Positions 1 through 8,825 of a stretch of DNA of 64,000 nucleotides are shown in pieces. The first letter of the stretch is position 1, and the number at the start of each line of letters is the position of its first letter. Location of the stretch: assembly GCA_016200265.1 (NCBI GenBank), contig JACQFE010000011.1, forward strand, positions 62,001-126,000, given 5' to 3'. A program made the position numbers and the translations under genes. The stretch comes from Planctomycetota bacterium (GTDB taxonomy: Bacteria > Planctomycetota > Phycisphaerae > UBA1845). The notes under the pieces are model-generated. The model ran no database searches. It saw nothing but the letters and a program-made list of their open reading frames with translations, and was not told the DNA's origin.

Positions 1-355
1 TTGGTCTGGTTTCGAGGAACTTCCGAATGGTAGCTTCGTCCTCATTCGTGATGTGAAGGAAAACAATTGGCTGGTTTGCGAATTCTTCCTCCAGTTGATT
101 CATGAGTGGAATCGCGCCCACGCACGGCGCGCAATAGGTGGCCCAGAATTCGAGCACAACGACCTTGCCGCGCAGCGCTTGCCAAGAAGTGCCAGCTCCT
201 TCCGGCGAGTTGAGCAACTTTTCAACCTTAACTTCGGGAGCAAGTTGCCCCTTCACCGGTGCGGTTGGCGGTGATTCAGCGTGGGCAATGGAAGTCGAGA
301 GCGAGGCAATAATAATATTCAGAAATCTTCGATAATAGCTCGGGGAATGAGACAT
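1..355 (-). CDS. TlpA/ResA-like thioredoxin, truncated at window edge
   Basis: The reading frame starts at an ATG (353-355) and runs leftwards off the window, so only about 118 N-terminal residues are visible. The first 27 residues look like a signal peptide ending near SIAHA. A linker follows, then the start of a thioredoxin fold with GKVVVLEFWATYCAPC; the CAPC is the redox-active CxxC of the TlpA/ResA/AhpC-TSA group. After it come a helix (MNQLEEEFANQ) and a strand (PIVFLHIT). The family reduces or exchanges disulfides outside the cytoplasm, often for cytochrome c maturation or as part of larger redox proteins. The C-terminal half is missing, so partner domains cannot be excluded. The next gene, at 382, lies on the same strand upstream. 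Confidence 0.8.
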   Translation of the reverse strand, partial: MSHSPSYYRRFLNIIIASLSTSIAHAESPPTAPVKGQLAPEVKVEKLLNSPEGAGTSWQALRGKVVVLEFWATYCAPCVGAIPLMNQLEEEFANQPIVFLHITNEDEATIRKFLETRP

Positions 356-381
356 TGTGGCTACTCCCAGAATGATGCCAG

Positions 382-1911
382 CTAATGATCCAAGTGAGTG
401 TCTTGTAAAGCGGGCTGCTGTCCATCAAGTACTTGCTTTTCGTTTTCTAGCAACTCGATGGCAAATCGAATCGGCACGCCGAAATTTGAGCCTTGAAAAT
501 CGCGAGTGATCGCGAAATTCACGCCAATCACCACACCTTTTGACCCGAACACAGGTCCCCCGGAACCTCCCGAAGTCGTCTCCGCATCGTAAACCAAGCG
601 CCGCTCAAGCACGTCATTCAGCGCTCCCTGCGTGATGACGGGCGAGATCGCGTTCATTTCCGCCAATTGCGCGATGAGGGTCGTCGTGTCCGTCGCTTTC
701 GCAAGTGCTTTTTCCTGTGCGTCCGACTCCATTCGCGCGAGTATGGCATTTAGCCCAGTCGGATAGCCAAGTACAATCACGCGTTCACCGCGCGAAGCGG
801 ATTGCTTCTCCGTGGCCAGCGGAAGCACGGGTACACTTTCGACTTGCACGCGCATCGTGGCCACGTCTACGCCGTCGGTGCTGATGTGAATCGACTTCGG
901 ATCGATCGTTGTCGGTGGTTTTCCAGGAAACGTCGCATTGAGAAACATGAAATGCGGCACAAATCCCTTGTCGATGAGCGTCTTGGAGGCCTCACTGTTC
1001 CACCACGGTTCGCCAATGTGCCGGTTCGTGATAATGTCGCCGTCCGCGGAGGCCAAGAATCCTGAACCGAGATATTCGACGGCAATGAGCGAGCCGTCAG
1101 ATGCTGTCAACGGAATTGTCTGTTCGTCCTGTTGCATCGTGAACGAATAGGCGCCGTGAATCAGGCACACCCCCCTGGAATACACGTCGAGCACGCGCTT
1201 GAGGGCCGCATCCTGATCCGCGAGCGCGTCGACCATCGCCACACGCCCGGCCATTTCTGCTTTGAGCTTCTCAATGTCGTCGCGCGAGCATCTTCCAGCC
1301 TGATCGCGCTGGAAAGCCGCAATCTGTCGCTCAAGCACGTTGAGCTGCTGCTCGTATTTGGCCACGAGTTTCTGGCTGAGCATCTCCTGACGGTGGGCGC
1401 TCCGCGAACCGACGATGGACCCTCCGATTACTCCACCGATGATCGCGGCGGCAATTAGCGCCGCGACAATTCCAATTCTGACCGGTCGTTTGGCTCTCCA
1501 GATCAAATCCGCCGATAACGCGCGAGCCGAAGCCCACCAGCCGCTTTCGCGCCGCACGTCCTGGGCGTCGTTCATCATCAGGTAGACCGGTTTGCACACT
1601 TCGCCCTCGGCCGCAAAAATGCGAAAGCGCGCCTTTGGTCCTCCCAATCCAAACTCGATCAAGTCATCCGGCTCAAGAATGACCTCGCTGACCTGCCCAG
1701 TGTTGACAAAGACCGCTCCATCGAGAGCTTTGACAAGGAAGCAGCAACCTTCTTGTTGAAAGCGGATCTCTGCGTGTTTTGCCGCGACGGACGGTGTGTT
1801 GCGAAATCGAATGTCGCAGTTCGCGCCGCTGCCGGCGATCAAGACCGGCCTTCTGTACGTGATCGTGCGTCCTCGAAGCGGTCCGCTGAGATAGATGAGT
1901 TGCGCTCTCAT
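382..1911 (-). CDS. FHA domain - transmembrane - trypsin-like serine protease
   Basis: A 509-residue protein. An N-terminal FHA domain (about residues 3-85, with IAGSGANCDIRF and the S/H pattern SVAAKHAEI) is followed by a basic stretch, one membrane helix (IGIVAALIAAAIIGGVIGG, about 145-170) and a coiled coil. A trypsin-like protease domain (about 255-490) carries H in TNRH, D in GVDVATMRV and S in GGSGGPV, so the triad appears intact. FHA domains bind phosphothreonine, so this may be a membrane-anchored protease docked to phosphorylated partners; that role is inference. The ATG at 1909-1911 is preferred over a start at 2019, because the longer form would add 36 low-complexity residues coded partly by an intergenic palindrome and the FHA fold begins right after the chosen Met. 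Confidence 0.85.
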   Translation of the reverse strand: MRAQLIYLSGPLRGRTITYRRPVLIAGSGANCDIRFRNTPSVAAKHAEIRFQQEGCCFLVKALDGAVFVNTGQVSEVILEPDDLIEFGLGGPKARFRIFAAEGEVCKPVYLMMNDAQDVRRESGWWASARALSADLIWRAKRPVRIGIVAALIAAAIIGGVIGGSIVGSRSAHRQEMLSQKLVAKYEQQLNVLERQIAAFQRDQAGRCSRDDIEKLKAEMAGRVAMVDALADQDAALKRVLDVYSRGVCLIHGAYSFTMQQDEQTIPLTASDGSLIAVEYLGSGFLASADGDIITNRHIGEPWWNSEASKTLIDKGFVPHFMFLNATFPGKPPTTIDPKSIHISTDGVDVATMRVQVESVPVLPLATEKQSASRGERVIVLGYPTGLNAILARMESDAQEKALAKATDTTTLIAQLAEMNAISPVITQGALNDVLERRLVYDAETTSGGSGGPVFGSKGVVIGVNFAITRDFQGSNFGVPIRFAIELLENEKQVLDGQQPALQDTHLDH

Positions 1912-1966
1912 GGGCAGATCAACTGTCGCACTGAGGTGGTTGGCCTTTGGGAGTCTGTTGAAAAAC

Positions 1967-2033
1967 TGTAGCGCCGCCCCTTGTCGGCGGCGCGGGCTGC
2001 GAATTTGCGCCACGAACAAGGGCTGGCGCTACA
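1967..2033. repeat. Long imperfect palindrome, family F
   Basis: Arms of 18 bases (1967-1984 and 2016-2033) pair with one mismatch around a 31-base GC-rich loop. It lies between the FHA-protease gene and the stop codon of the dihydrouridine synthase gene. It resembles the REP-like palindromes of other bacterial intergenic regions and could act as a transcription terminator or mRNA 3' stabiliser for the upstream gene. No second copy was recognised in this window. Confidence 0.7.
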
Positions 2034-2057
2034 TCTCGACGAAACTCATCAGGCAGT

Positions 2058-3119
2058 CTATTCAACATCACAAAGAGTAGCGCCTGCCGCGATTAAGTCG
2101 CCCGGCGAAGTCCGGCGACTCACCGGGGGCCAGTCGACCGACGGATCGTACCATTGATCCAGCACGTCTTCGAATTCCTCGGCTGACCTCGCACGAATGA
2201 ACGCGTCGCGAACGTCCAAGTGGCTTGGATGCATCTCGGAATACTTGATGCCGAACTTGCGCATTATCTTGTGCGCCGAGTCGCGACCATAGACTTCGAG
2301 TGCATCGTACCAATGAATCAATATCCCTTCACGCTGCGCGGCTATCGAAGGCGGTTCAGGCAAGGCATCTCCGCGCTGCAATGCGAGGCATTCTTCGAAA
2401 ATCCACGGATTCCCGATGCAGCCTCGCGCGATCGTCACGCCGTCAACGCCCGTGATTTCCATCATTCGAATGCAGTCTTCGGCCGTGAAAAGATCACCGC
2501 TGCCGAGAATTGGAATGTCACCGACATGCCGCTTCACCTGAGATAAAAACTCCCATCGACTTGGGCCTACGTAGCGCTGCTCCACGGTGCGGCCGTGGAC
2601 GGTGACTGCGGAAACTCCGATGGCAAGCGCGGCGTCGAGAATCGTGAAAAAATTGTGCTCCGATTCCTGTTCGTCATCCATGCCCCGACGCATTTTTGCC
2701 GTGACCGGATGCGTTGCTCCGACCGCGTCATACACTCGCTTGACGATCTCGATCGCCGTCTTCGGCTCCGACAAAAGAAACCCGCCGCGACAACGACCGA
2801 GCACCTTCTTCACCGGACATCCAAAGTTGATGTCAATCACGTCGTAACCGGCCTGAGCCAGATCAAATGCCGCCTGCGCGAACACGACCGGGTCCGCTCC
2901 CATAAGCTGCCCGCCGACGGGATGATCATCCGCCGTCACGGAGAGCATTTCCCTTCGATGCTTCCCCGGCTGCACAACCAGCTTGTCGAGCATGACCTCG
3001 TTCAATGTGTACGTCGCACCGAAGCACCGCGCCAGCCGCCGCATCGGTAAATCGCTATAGCCGCTCAATGCGGCCTGCACGAACGGCACTTCAATGGTGA
3101 TCGATCCAAGTTGCAGCAT
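2058..3119 (-). CDS. dus: tRNA-dihydrouridine synthase
   Basis: A flavin enzyme of 353 residues that reduces uridine to dihydrouridine in tRNA D-loops using NADPH. The N-terminus VQAALSGYSDLPMRRLAR fits the Dus TIM barrel. The GCP motif (INFGCPVKKV) holds the likely catalytic Cys, and HGRTVEQRY, ILGSGDLF and GCIGNPWIFEE are phosphate/FMN-binding and C-terminal family signatures. The length and the VKKV after GCP suggest the DusB-like branch, but the position modified cannot be told from sequence. The segment after GCP (LGRCRGGFLL) differs from the usual K-x-AGSALL form. The start is the ATG at 3117-3119. Its upstream side faces the 600-base parS gap, which should hold its promoter. Confidence 0.93.
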   Translation of the reverse strand: MLQLGSITIEVPFVQAALSGYSDLPMRRLARCFGATYTLNEVMLDKLVVQPGKHRREMLSVTADDHPVGGQLMGADPVVFAQAAFDLAQAGYDVIDINFGCPVKKVLGRCRGGFLLSEPKTAIEIVKRVYDAVGATHPVTAKMRRGMDDEQESEHNFFTILDAALAIGVSAVTVHGRTVEQRYVGPSRWEFLSQVKRHVGDIPILGSGDLFTAEDCIRMMEITGVDGVTIARGCIGNPWIFEECLALQRGDALPEPPSIAAQREGILIHWYDALEVYGRDSAHKIMRKFGIKYSEMHPSHLDVRDAFIRARSAEEFEDVLDQWYDPSVDWPPVSRRTSPGDLIAAGATLCDVE

Positions 3120-3547
3120 ATCCGGCCATTATAGCAATAGATGGCTGACTGGCTTGGGCGTGTTTGGGAGCCTGGGAATTCAGGAGACGAGACAGGTGCC
3201 CGCTCAACGGTCCGACGCCGTGCGACGTTTGAAGTGTACCATTACTCCCTCTCCACGCCCTTCTATTGCGCAAGTTGTGGTACATTGCAGTCACCATTTC
3301 CAATAAGAATTCATGCCATGCAACGCTTCAAGATGCGACTCGGATGGATCGTTTCTTTGGAGTAATCATTCCCGCCAGTATGGGGTGTTCCGTCAGGGCG
3401 ATGGCATGGCCGAATGACCGCGCACCATGATTGTGTCGCCCACAGAGTCGGTCGTCAAACGGGTGGTCAGTGTTAAGGCGGCAGGCGAGACATTGATCGG
3501 GGCGGCGGGCTGGTGTTGATCGGAAAGCCTCATTTGGCGGTCAAACT

Positions 3548-3563
3548 TGTTTCACGTGAAACG
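3548..3563. promoter_or_regulatory. parS-like ParB binding site 1
   Basis: TGTTTCACGTGAAACG differs at only the last base from the classical parS 16-mer described in Bacillus subtilis and conserved across bacteria. ParB-family proteins load here as CTP-dependent clamps and recruit SMC and ParA for chromosome segregation. The site lies 31 bases, centre to centre, from a second copy. Such sites usually cluster within the origin-proximal part of the chromosome, but no parA, parB or dnaA gene lies in this window. Confidence 0.85.
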
Positions 3564-3578
3564 GATTTGGCGAAATCC

Positions 3579-3594
3579 TGTTTCACGTGAAACA
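3579..3594. promoter_or_regulatory. parS ParB binding site 2 (exact consensus)
   Basis: TGTTTCACGTGAAACA is identical to the classical 16-base parS palindrome. An exact 16-mer with a second near-exact copy 31 bases away is very unlikely by chance in 64 kb. Both copies are in a non-coding gap, as expected for a protein-binding site. Confidence 0.92.
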
Positions 3595-3719
3595 AGATTT
3601 TGCGCGTGAATCGTGCAATGCACTCCGTTAAGAATAACTTCGCGCGTGGTTGGCGAAAAAGAGATTTTCGTAGAGCGCGTTGGAGGGCGACCCGTTTTGT
3701 CGCGGATTGCACGAAATCA

Positions 3720-6700
3720 TCAAGGGTAGTCAATCGATAATTGTAGCAAGCTGATATCCCTCAGGTCGAAATGGCCGTCGGCATTGATATCCAACGAACC
3801 GCAAAGCGGTGCGACGCTGAAAATGTTGCCGCCCGGTCCGGTAAGGCAACCTGGCCAATCTTGAACGTCCGACGAATCTAGCGTGCCATCGCAATTCGCA
3901 TCGCCTTCGATTCCGAATTCGTAAGCTCCCATATCGACTCGTCCGCAGAGTACACGACTTCGGCCATCGAGATCGGCGAACGACAGGCCTGTAAGATCGG
4001 GGTCGCCGGCATCGATGGCTGGCGAGCTGGAGTCCAATCGGAAATTCTCGTCGCCACTGTCGGGGATGCCATCAAACCCGAATGGATCAACAAAAATCGG
4101 ATCAGCGTCGGTGTTGCCGACTCCGGGTCGCGAGCCGGTCCAGCCCTGGACGATGTTGTAGTTGTATAGGCCGCTGTACGAAATCTGCGCCAATTCATCC
4201 ATACTGATGTTCGGTGCGACGCCGCGCTGATTTTGCCAAAAGATGGAATTGCGCACGGGCGCGTTGCTAGTCAGGTACAGGCCGCCATATTGGGAAGTCG
4301 CGAGGTTTCCAACCAGCGTACAGTTCGTGATTGCAAGCGTGGTCGCGCCGACAGCCAATGCGCCGCCAAACGTCGATTGATTGTCCACGAAAAGGCTATC
4401 GTCAATCGCAACTTGTGCAGCGCCGGATGCACTGACGCCGCCGCCTGAAGACGTGGCGATGTTCGCAAAAAAGAGACTATGGTCAATCTTTCCGGCCGCG
4501 TGCTGGTTATGATACGACAATGCTCCGCCGATCTTGGACGAATTCCGTACGAACGAGCAGCTGTGAAAAGACAGAGTATAAAAGTCTGTGTATCCTGCTC
4601 CTCCTTCCTTTCCGGCGGTGTTCTCCACGAAATTGCAATTGGTTGCATCGATGCCATATCGAATCGCGCCACCGTAATCGTCCGCATGATTGCGGGTGAA
4701 TTCAGAATCGCGGACTTTTCCACCATCGGAAACGATTGCACCCCCATCGACCGCGCTGTTTTCCATGAAACAAGTCGAATCGATTTCCATTAGGGTGATG
4801 TAAAGTCCTGCTAGGCCTCCGCCTTGTGGTGCGTGATTGTGATCAAACAAACATTGCGAAACATGAACAGGGGAGTCGTATACGACCAACCCTCCCGCTC
4901 TTCCAGCGCTTTGATTCGATGTGAATGTGCAATCTTGGAAATCAACTGCGGCGAATTGCGATGCCCCGGCGCCGCCGCCCTGGTAATCCGCAACATTGTC
5001 TTCAAATGTGCAATTACCGACCGTGCCATGGCCGCCGACTATGATTAATCCGCCGCCAGTTGCATACGTATAATTATCAAGAAATTGGCAATTCTCCAGC
5101 GAAACGACATTGCTTACATATTGCATTGCAGCGAAACCCCCGCCTCCGTAGCTAGTCGTCTGGGCATCGGCTGTGACACCAAGTTGCCCGGTTGTTGTCG
5201 TGCTTCGGGCGTATCGATTGCGCAAGAAAATGCAATTTCGAATTGTCATTGAAGTATGAATGCCCAGCACCCCTGCGCCGCTTGTTTCATTGATTCCATT
5301 AATGAATGTGTCGGCCGCGTTCCCACCGACAATTGTGAAGCCGTCAATGGCGACAGGATGATAAAGTTCATTGGCGACAACCACATGTAACGCGTTGTCT
5401 TCGTAGCCTGAAAAGTCCGGGCCATCATTGCCCATTAGGTCGCCACTTAAGATGGTCGGATGGTGTTCGACGTCCCTTTGGTCTATCGATGACTCAAGTC
5501 CGACAAAGCCGCCATACAAATCGACGCCGTCGGGTATCAAAAACATGGCAGTTCGCGGATTGGACTGGACGACACGACGGGTGGGTTTGTAGGTTCCTTC
5601 CGCAACCCAAATTGCCTGAACGATGCCACGCGTGGCATTTGCATGATTGATGGCCTGCTGCAAATCGTTGTACGCGGTGCCCCAGCTCAGGCCGTTTCCG
5701 CCGGGCGGGGCGGACTGCGATACAAACAACAGTGGGACCTCGCACTCGTCGGGAACGTTGTTGTGGTCCACGTCGCGCGATCTTTGCTCCCAAATGTCGC
5801 AGGAATCCAAGAGATGATTCCCATTGCAATCCTGTGTCGGATCCTTTGCCAGTTCACATTCGTCGGGGACTTGATCTGCGTCGCAGTCCTGACTCGTTCC
5901 TGACGCGAGGTCGCAACTGTCCAATACGCCGTTGCCGTTGCAATCCCTACCGACGAGTTCGCATTCGTCCGGAATCAGGTCACTATCGCAATCTTGACTC
6001 GATCCGCTTGTGAGATCGCACACATCAGGGATATGATTGCCGTTACAATCCTTGGACTGATCGCCGATTTCGCAGGCATCTGCGGTGCCGTTGCAGTCGC
6101 AATCGACGCCGTCTGAGCCTGCGAGCAAAACCTTGATTGAGGGAATACCCAGCGCAATCAGATGGCCATCAAATGACGCTGGTCCGGAACCATTTAACAT
6201 CGAGGAGTGAAGGATCTCGAGCCAGCTACCCGATTGCGGCTCGAAAAGATGCAAAATGACGAAATCATTGACCGCAAGAATTTCGTTTCCTAAAGCGACA
6301 TGTGTTCCAAAGCCATTTGAGGATAACGAGTGCGTGACAATGCGCGCTTGGAAGTTCCCATAGCTCTGCCGTTCAAAGAGGTACGCTGTTCCGCATTGAC
6401 CACCCGACAAGCAACCGTGATTCGGTGCGCCACAGACGATGCGATTTCCGTTCAAGGATACGTCCACGCCGAATTGGTCATTTGTCACGAGGGTCGGAAT
6501 CTGCAATTTGGCTTCTTGTGTCCAAACGCCTGCATTAACTTGAAAAACATAAGCGGCTCCGCTAGAGGTAGCACTTTGAGTGTCCGCGCCCGGTGCGCCT
6601 ACGACGACCGTGTCTTCGTAAATTGCAACGCTTGTGCCGAATGATTGGGATGCGCTTCTGTCCGATGGAGTGATGGCACCATCCGAAATCCAGTTCTGGC

Positions 6701-7310
6701 CGTCGAAACGAAAGACATAACCGGCCCCACAGCCCTGGCCAGAATCGCACGACTCCGACGGTGACCCTACAACAATTACATTTCCATCAATAGCGAGCGC
6801 TGTACCGAATTTCGCCCGCGCAGTCGGTGTCAGCGCCGTTAGCGTGGCCGCTTCATGCCAAGATCCGCCGTCATTGTGATAGACGTATGCCTCGCCGCAA
6901 TCCGGGCCTGCGACGCAATCCCGATTTGGCGTACCGACGACAATCCAATCCCCATCCACTCCGACTGATGTTCCGAATCGATCGTTAATCGCAGCGTTGG
7001 CGCGCGACAATCGCTGCTCCATGCTCCATGCATTGTTCACGTTGCGAAAAATGTAGGCCGCGCCGCAATCGATGCCGGCGGTGCAGTCTTCGCGAGGTGC
7101 GCCTACAACGAGTACCGCTCCGCGACGGGACACGGCACTGCCGAATGCGTCGTTTGGGCCTTCATTAGGGTTTGTCAAAACAGTTGGTGCGGAGCAATAG
7201 TCCGGGGCGGCGCAGTCGGTCGCAAGAACGGGTGCCTGAGTAAGGCAGGCAAAAAATAGTGAAGTCGCAACGATTAGAGATGTTTGGCTCATGGGCTTTG
7301 GGACGGACAT
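3720..7310 (-). CDS. Giant secreted FG-GAP / beta-helix / dockerin-like protein
   Basis: A protein of 1196 residues with a signal peptide (hydrophobic SLIVATSLFFACLTQAPVLA). Residues about 35-400 hold some seven FG-GAP-like blades with the pattern FGTSVAIYEDTVVVGAP. Next come five or six Asp/Cys-rich units (DCNGNGVLDSCDLASGTSQD) likely to bind calcium. A long Gly-rich right-handed beta-helix region follows, with repeats such as GGGLIIVGGHGTVGNCTFEDN. The C-terminus GDANCDGTLDSSDVQDW plus a second DINADGHFDLRD unit looks like a type I dockerin pair. It is probably a cell-surface or exported adhesin-like protein; no ligand can be named. ATG at 7308-7310 is chosen; an in-frame TTG lies three codons upstream. 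Confidence 0.88.
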   Translation of the reverse strand: MSVPKPMSQTSLIVATSLFFACLTQAPVLATDCAAPDYCSAPTVLTNPNEGPNDAFGSAVSRRGAVLVVGAPREDCTAGIDCGAAYIFRNVNNAWSMEQRLSRANAAINDRFGTSVGVDGDWIVVGTPNRDCVAGPDCGEAYVYHNDGGSWHEAATLTALTPTARAKFGTALAIDGNVIVVGSPSESCDSGQGCGAGYVFRFDGQNWISDGAITPSDRSASQSFGTSVAIYEDTVVVGAPGADTQSATSSGAAYVFQVNAGVWTQEAKLQIPTLVTNDQFGVDVSLNGNRIVCGAPNHGCLSGGQCGTAYLFERQSYGNFQARIVTHSLSSNGFGTHVALGNEILAVNDFVILHLFEPQSGSWLEILHSSMLNGSGPASFDGHLIALGIPSIKVLLAGSDGVDCDCNGTADACEIGDQSKDCNGNHIPDVCDLTSGSSQDCDSDLIPDECELVGRDCNGNGVLDSCDLASGTSQDCDADQVPDECELAKDPTQDCNGNHLLDSCDIWEQRSRDVDHNNVPDECEVPLLFVSQSAPPGGNGLSWGTAYNDLQQAINHANATRGIVQAIWVAEGTYKPTRRVVQSNPRTAMFLIPDGVDLYGGFVGLESSIDQRDVEHHPTILSGDLMGNDGPDFSGYEDNALHVVVANELYHPVAIDGFTIVGGNAADTFINGINETSGAGVLGIHTSMTIRNCIFLRNRYARSTTTTGQLGVTADAQTTSYGGGGFAAMQYVSNVVSLENCQFLDNYTYATGGGLIIVGGHGTVGNCTFEDNVADYQGGGAGASQFAAVDFQDCTFTSNQSAGRAGGLVVYDSPVHVSQCLFDHNHAPQGGGLAGLYITLMEIDSTCFMENSAVDGGAIVSDGGKVRDSEFTRNHADDYGGAIRYGIDATNCNFVENTAGKEGGAGYTDFYTLSFHSCSFVRNSSKIGGALSYHNQHAAGKIDHSLFFANIATSSGGGVSASGAAQVAIDDSLFVDNQSTFGGALAVGATTLAITNCTLVGNLATSQYGGLYLTSNAPVRNSIFWQNQRGVAPNISMDELAQISYSGLYNYNIVQGWTGSRPGVGNTDADPIFVDPFGFDGIPDSGDENFRLDSSSPAIDAGDPDLTGLSFADLDGRSRVLCGRVDMGAYEFGIEGDANCDGTLDSSDVQDWPGCLTGPGGNIFSVAPLCGSLDINADGHFDLRDISLLQLSIDYP

Positions 7311-7425
7311 AACGGTCAATTCTCGGGAGGCTTCGTTTTCTAGCTAATGCATCAGATGGACGGTAGCGTATCAAAATCCCTGCAAAATTCAAAGCAATTT
7401 TGATGCGTGAAGCATATCGAGGCGT

Positions 7426-7460
7426 GAACCCCCTTTAGTCCCCCTTGGTAAGGGGTACGG
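7426..7460. repeat. Dispersed repeat family A, copy 1
   Basis: The consensus is GAACCCCC...TCCCCCTTGGTAAGGGG, with the imperfect palindrome CCCCTTGGTAAGGGG at its core. Other copies lie at 7531-7564, 20253-20288 and 35016-35052. Confidence 0.8.
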
Positions 7461-7471
7461 TAAATGATGGT

Positions 7472-7495
7472 CGCGCGAACTGAAGTTCGCGGCTC
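7472..7495. repeat. Dispersed repeat family C, copy 1
   Basis: The sequence GCGCGAACTGAAGTTCGCGGCTC has a perfect stem GCGAACT/AGTTCGC around GA. A second copy is at 29045-29069, over 21 kb away. Confidence 0.75.
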
Positions 7496-7530
7496 AGGGC
7501 GCAAAAAGAATCTTCGCGGTCACCATTGGC

Positions 7531-7564
7531 GAACCCCCTATGGTCCCCCTTGGTAAGGGGACGG
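7531..7564. repeat. Dispersed repeat family A, copy 2
   Basis: Same orientation as copy 1, about 100 bases away, with the conserved core TCCCCCTTGGTAAGGGG and a few differences before it. Confidence 0.8.
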
Positions 7565-7592
7565 CGCAAGGAGAATCTTCGCGCTCCGACGT

Positions 7593-7619
7593 CCGCTTCC
7601 TCACGGTCGCGGCTCGGAA
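7593..7619. repeat. Dispersed repeat family B, copy 1
   Basis: The unit CCGCTTCCTCACGGTCGCGGCTCGGAA recurs at 8894-8920 and 20221-20248 with one or two changes. Its inner CCG...CGG parts can pair. It sits next to family A and C copies, so the families are often clustered. Confidence 0.75.
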
Positions 7620-7670
7620 AATGCGCCCCGTGCTTGCGCATGGGGTTCGGATTGTGGCAGGGCGAGCAGG

Positions 7671-8825
7671 CTACCCAATAATTCCACCGCCGGTGACGGA
7701 GATGCCTTTGAGGCGCATTTTGAGTTCGTCGGGGTTGGGGGCGGCGGAGTAGGCCGTCTTGACCGCGATCCATTCTTTTTCCACGAGCAAACGAATTGAT
7801 TCCGTGAAGTCGATCATGCCTTCGTGCTGGCAGTTGCGGATGACGGAGGTGATGTCGTTGTCGCGGCCGTCGCTGATGAGCTTGCGGATCGTGCTGTTGC
7901 AGATCATCACTTCACAGGCGGGGACGCGTGGGATATCCGGTCGCAGGCCGGGCAAGAGCTTTAAGCAAATGATGGCTTGAAGATTGAAGACGAGCGAACT
8001 TCGGACGAGTGGCCGCGAATCCTCCGGGAATAGCTCCAGGATTCTGGCGATCGTGCTTGCGGCACTGGAGGCGTGGATGGTGCCAAAGACGAGATGGCCG
8101 GTTTCCGCGGCGTTGAGGGCCGCTGCATAGGTTTCCTGATCGCGAAGCTCGCCGATGAGCACGACATCCGGGTCTTCGCGCATCATGTATTTGAGCGCGT
8201 CCTGAAAATTCTCCACATCGAGGCCGACTTCGCGCTGATTGATGAACGCCAGCTTGTCCTCGTAGAGAAACTCGATCGGGTCTTCGAGCGTCATGATATG
8301 GCACGCCCGCGTGCGGTTGATTTCCTCAAGCATGGCCGCGATGGTTGTGCTCTTGCCGCTACCGGTGATTCCCGCGAGCAAGATCAAACCCTGGTGGAGC
8401 TTGCAAAGCTCATTCAAGATTGGCGGGAGATTAAGTTGCTGGAAATTTTGAATTTCGCGCGGCACACGGCGTGCGGCCACCGAAGTTTTTCCTCGCTGGC
8501 GGAAGACGTTGATTCGAAAGCGATCCGCGTTTTCCAATTGGTATGCGAAATCGACCGAACCTTTTTCGCGATAGAGCTTCACCTGCTCATCGGACATGAT
8601 CTCGAAAATCATGCTTTCGATGTTTTCGTTGCCCAGTGGGGTGGCGTCGATGTTGCGGATGGATCCTTTGAGACGGAATTTCGCGGGGGTGTCGGCCTTC
8701 AGATGCAGGTCGGACGCGGAGTGTTTGCTCATGCCGCGAAAGTATTTGTCGATGCGCGGCGGATTTCCATTCCGCTCGGGCTTGGCTAAAGGCGGTGGCG
8801 TGGCATCAGGCAATGGCACCGACAC
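7671..8825 (-). CDS. pilT: PilT-like type IV pilus / secretion ATPase
   Basis: A 384-residue hexameric ATPase of the PilT/GspE class, which powers pilus retraction or related secretion machines at the inner membrane. The sequence shows SASDLHLK near the N-terminus (PilT signature), Walker A GITGSGKST, the Asp box TLEDPIEF, Walker B with the REDPDVVLIGELRDQET segment, and the His box ETGHLVFGTIHA. The start is set at GTG 8823-8825, nine bases after a GGAG; an in-frame TTG at 8864 would add 13 residues without a ribosome binding site. No other pilus genes are in the window. The divergent neighbour is an NtrC-type regulator, a class that often controls pili, so a regulatory link is plausible but unproven. 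Confidence 0.9.
   Translation of the reverse strand: MSVPLPDATPPPLAKPERNGNPPRIDKYFRGMSKHSASDLHLKADTPAKFRLKGSIRNIDATPLGNENIESMIFEIMSDEQVKLYREKGSVDFAYQLENADRFRINVFRQRGKTSVAARRVPREIQNFQQLNLPPILNELCKLHQGLILLAGITGSGKSTTIAAMLEEINRTRACHIMTLEDPIEFLYEDKLAFINQREVGLDVENFQDALKYMMREDPDVVLIGELRDQETYAAALNAAETGHLVFGTIHASSAASTIARILELFPEDSRPLVRSSLVFNLQAIICLKLLPGLRPDIPRVPACEVMICNSTIRKLISDGRDNDITSVIRNCQHEGMIDFTESIRLLVEKEWIAVKTAYSAAPNPDELKMRLKGISVTGGGIIG

Larger units (their letters stand above)
3120..3719. other. 600-base non-coding gap with two parS sites
   Basis: No convincing gene was found. Short open frames exist on both strands, but they lack ribosome binding sites and family resemblance. The gap should hold the promoter of the dihydrouridine synthase gene (leftwards) and the 3' region of the giant secreted protein gene (ending at 3720). 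The two ParB-box palindromes at 3548-3594 are the only clear structure. Confidence 0.7.
7311..7670. other. Gap between pilT-like gene and giant protein gene, rich in repeats
   Basis: No gene was seen. The gap holds two copies of repeat family A, one of family C and one of family B. It must also carry the promoter of the giant secreted protein gene (leftwards) and the 3' end of the pilT-like transcript. Confidence 0.65.

Noticed and set aside
3530-3733. A 67-codon minus-strand frame covering the parS sites
   Set aside because: It contains KILFHVKQ and VSRET, which are simply the translation of TTTCACGTGAAAC; it overlaps the giant gene end and has no ribosome binding site.
7435-7773. A 112-codon minus-strand frame in the repeat gap
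   Set aside because: It is built from repeats A, B and C and overlaps the end of the pilT-like gene.
8073-8789. A 238-codon plus-strand frame
   Set aside because: It is antisense to the PilT-like gene.
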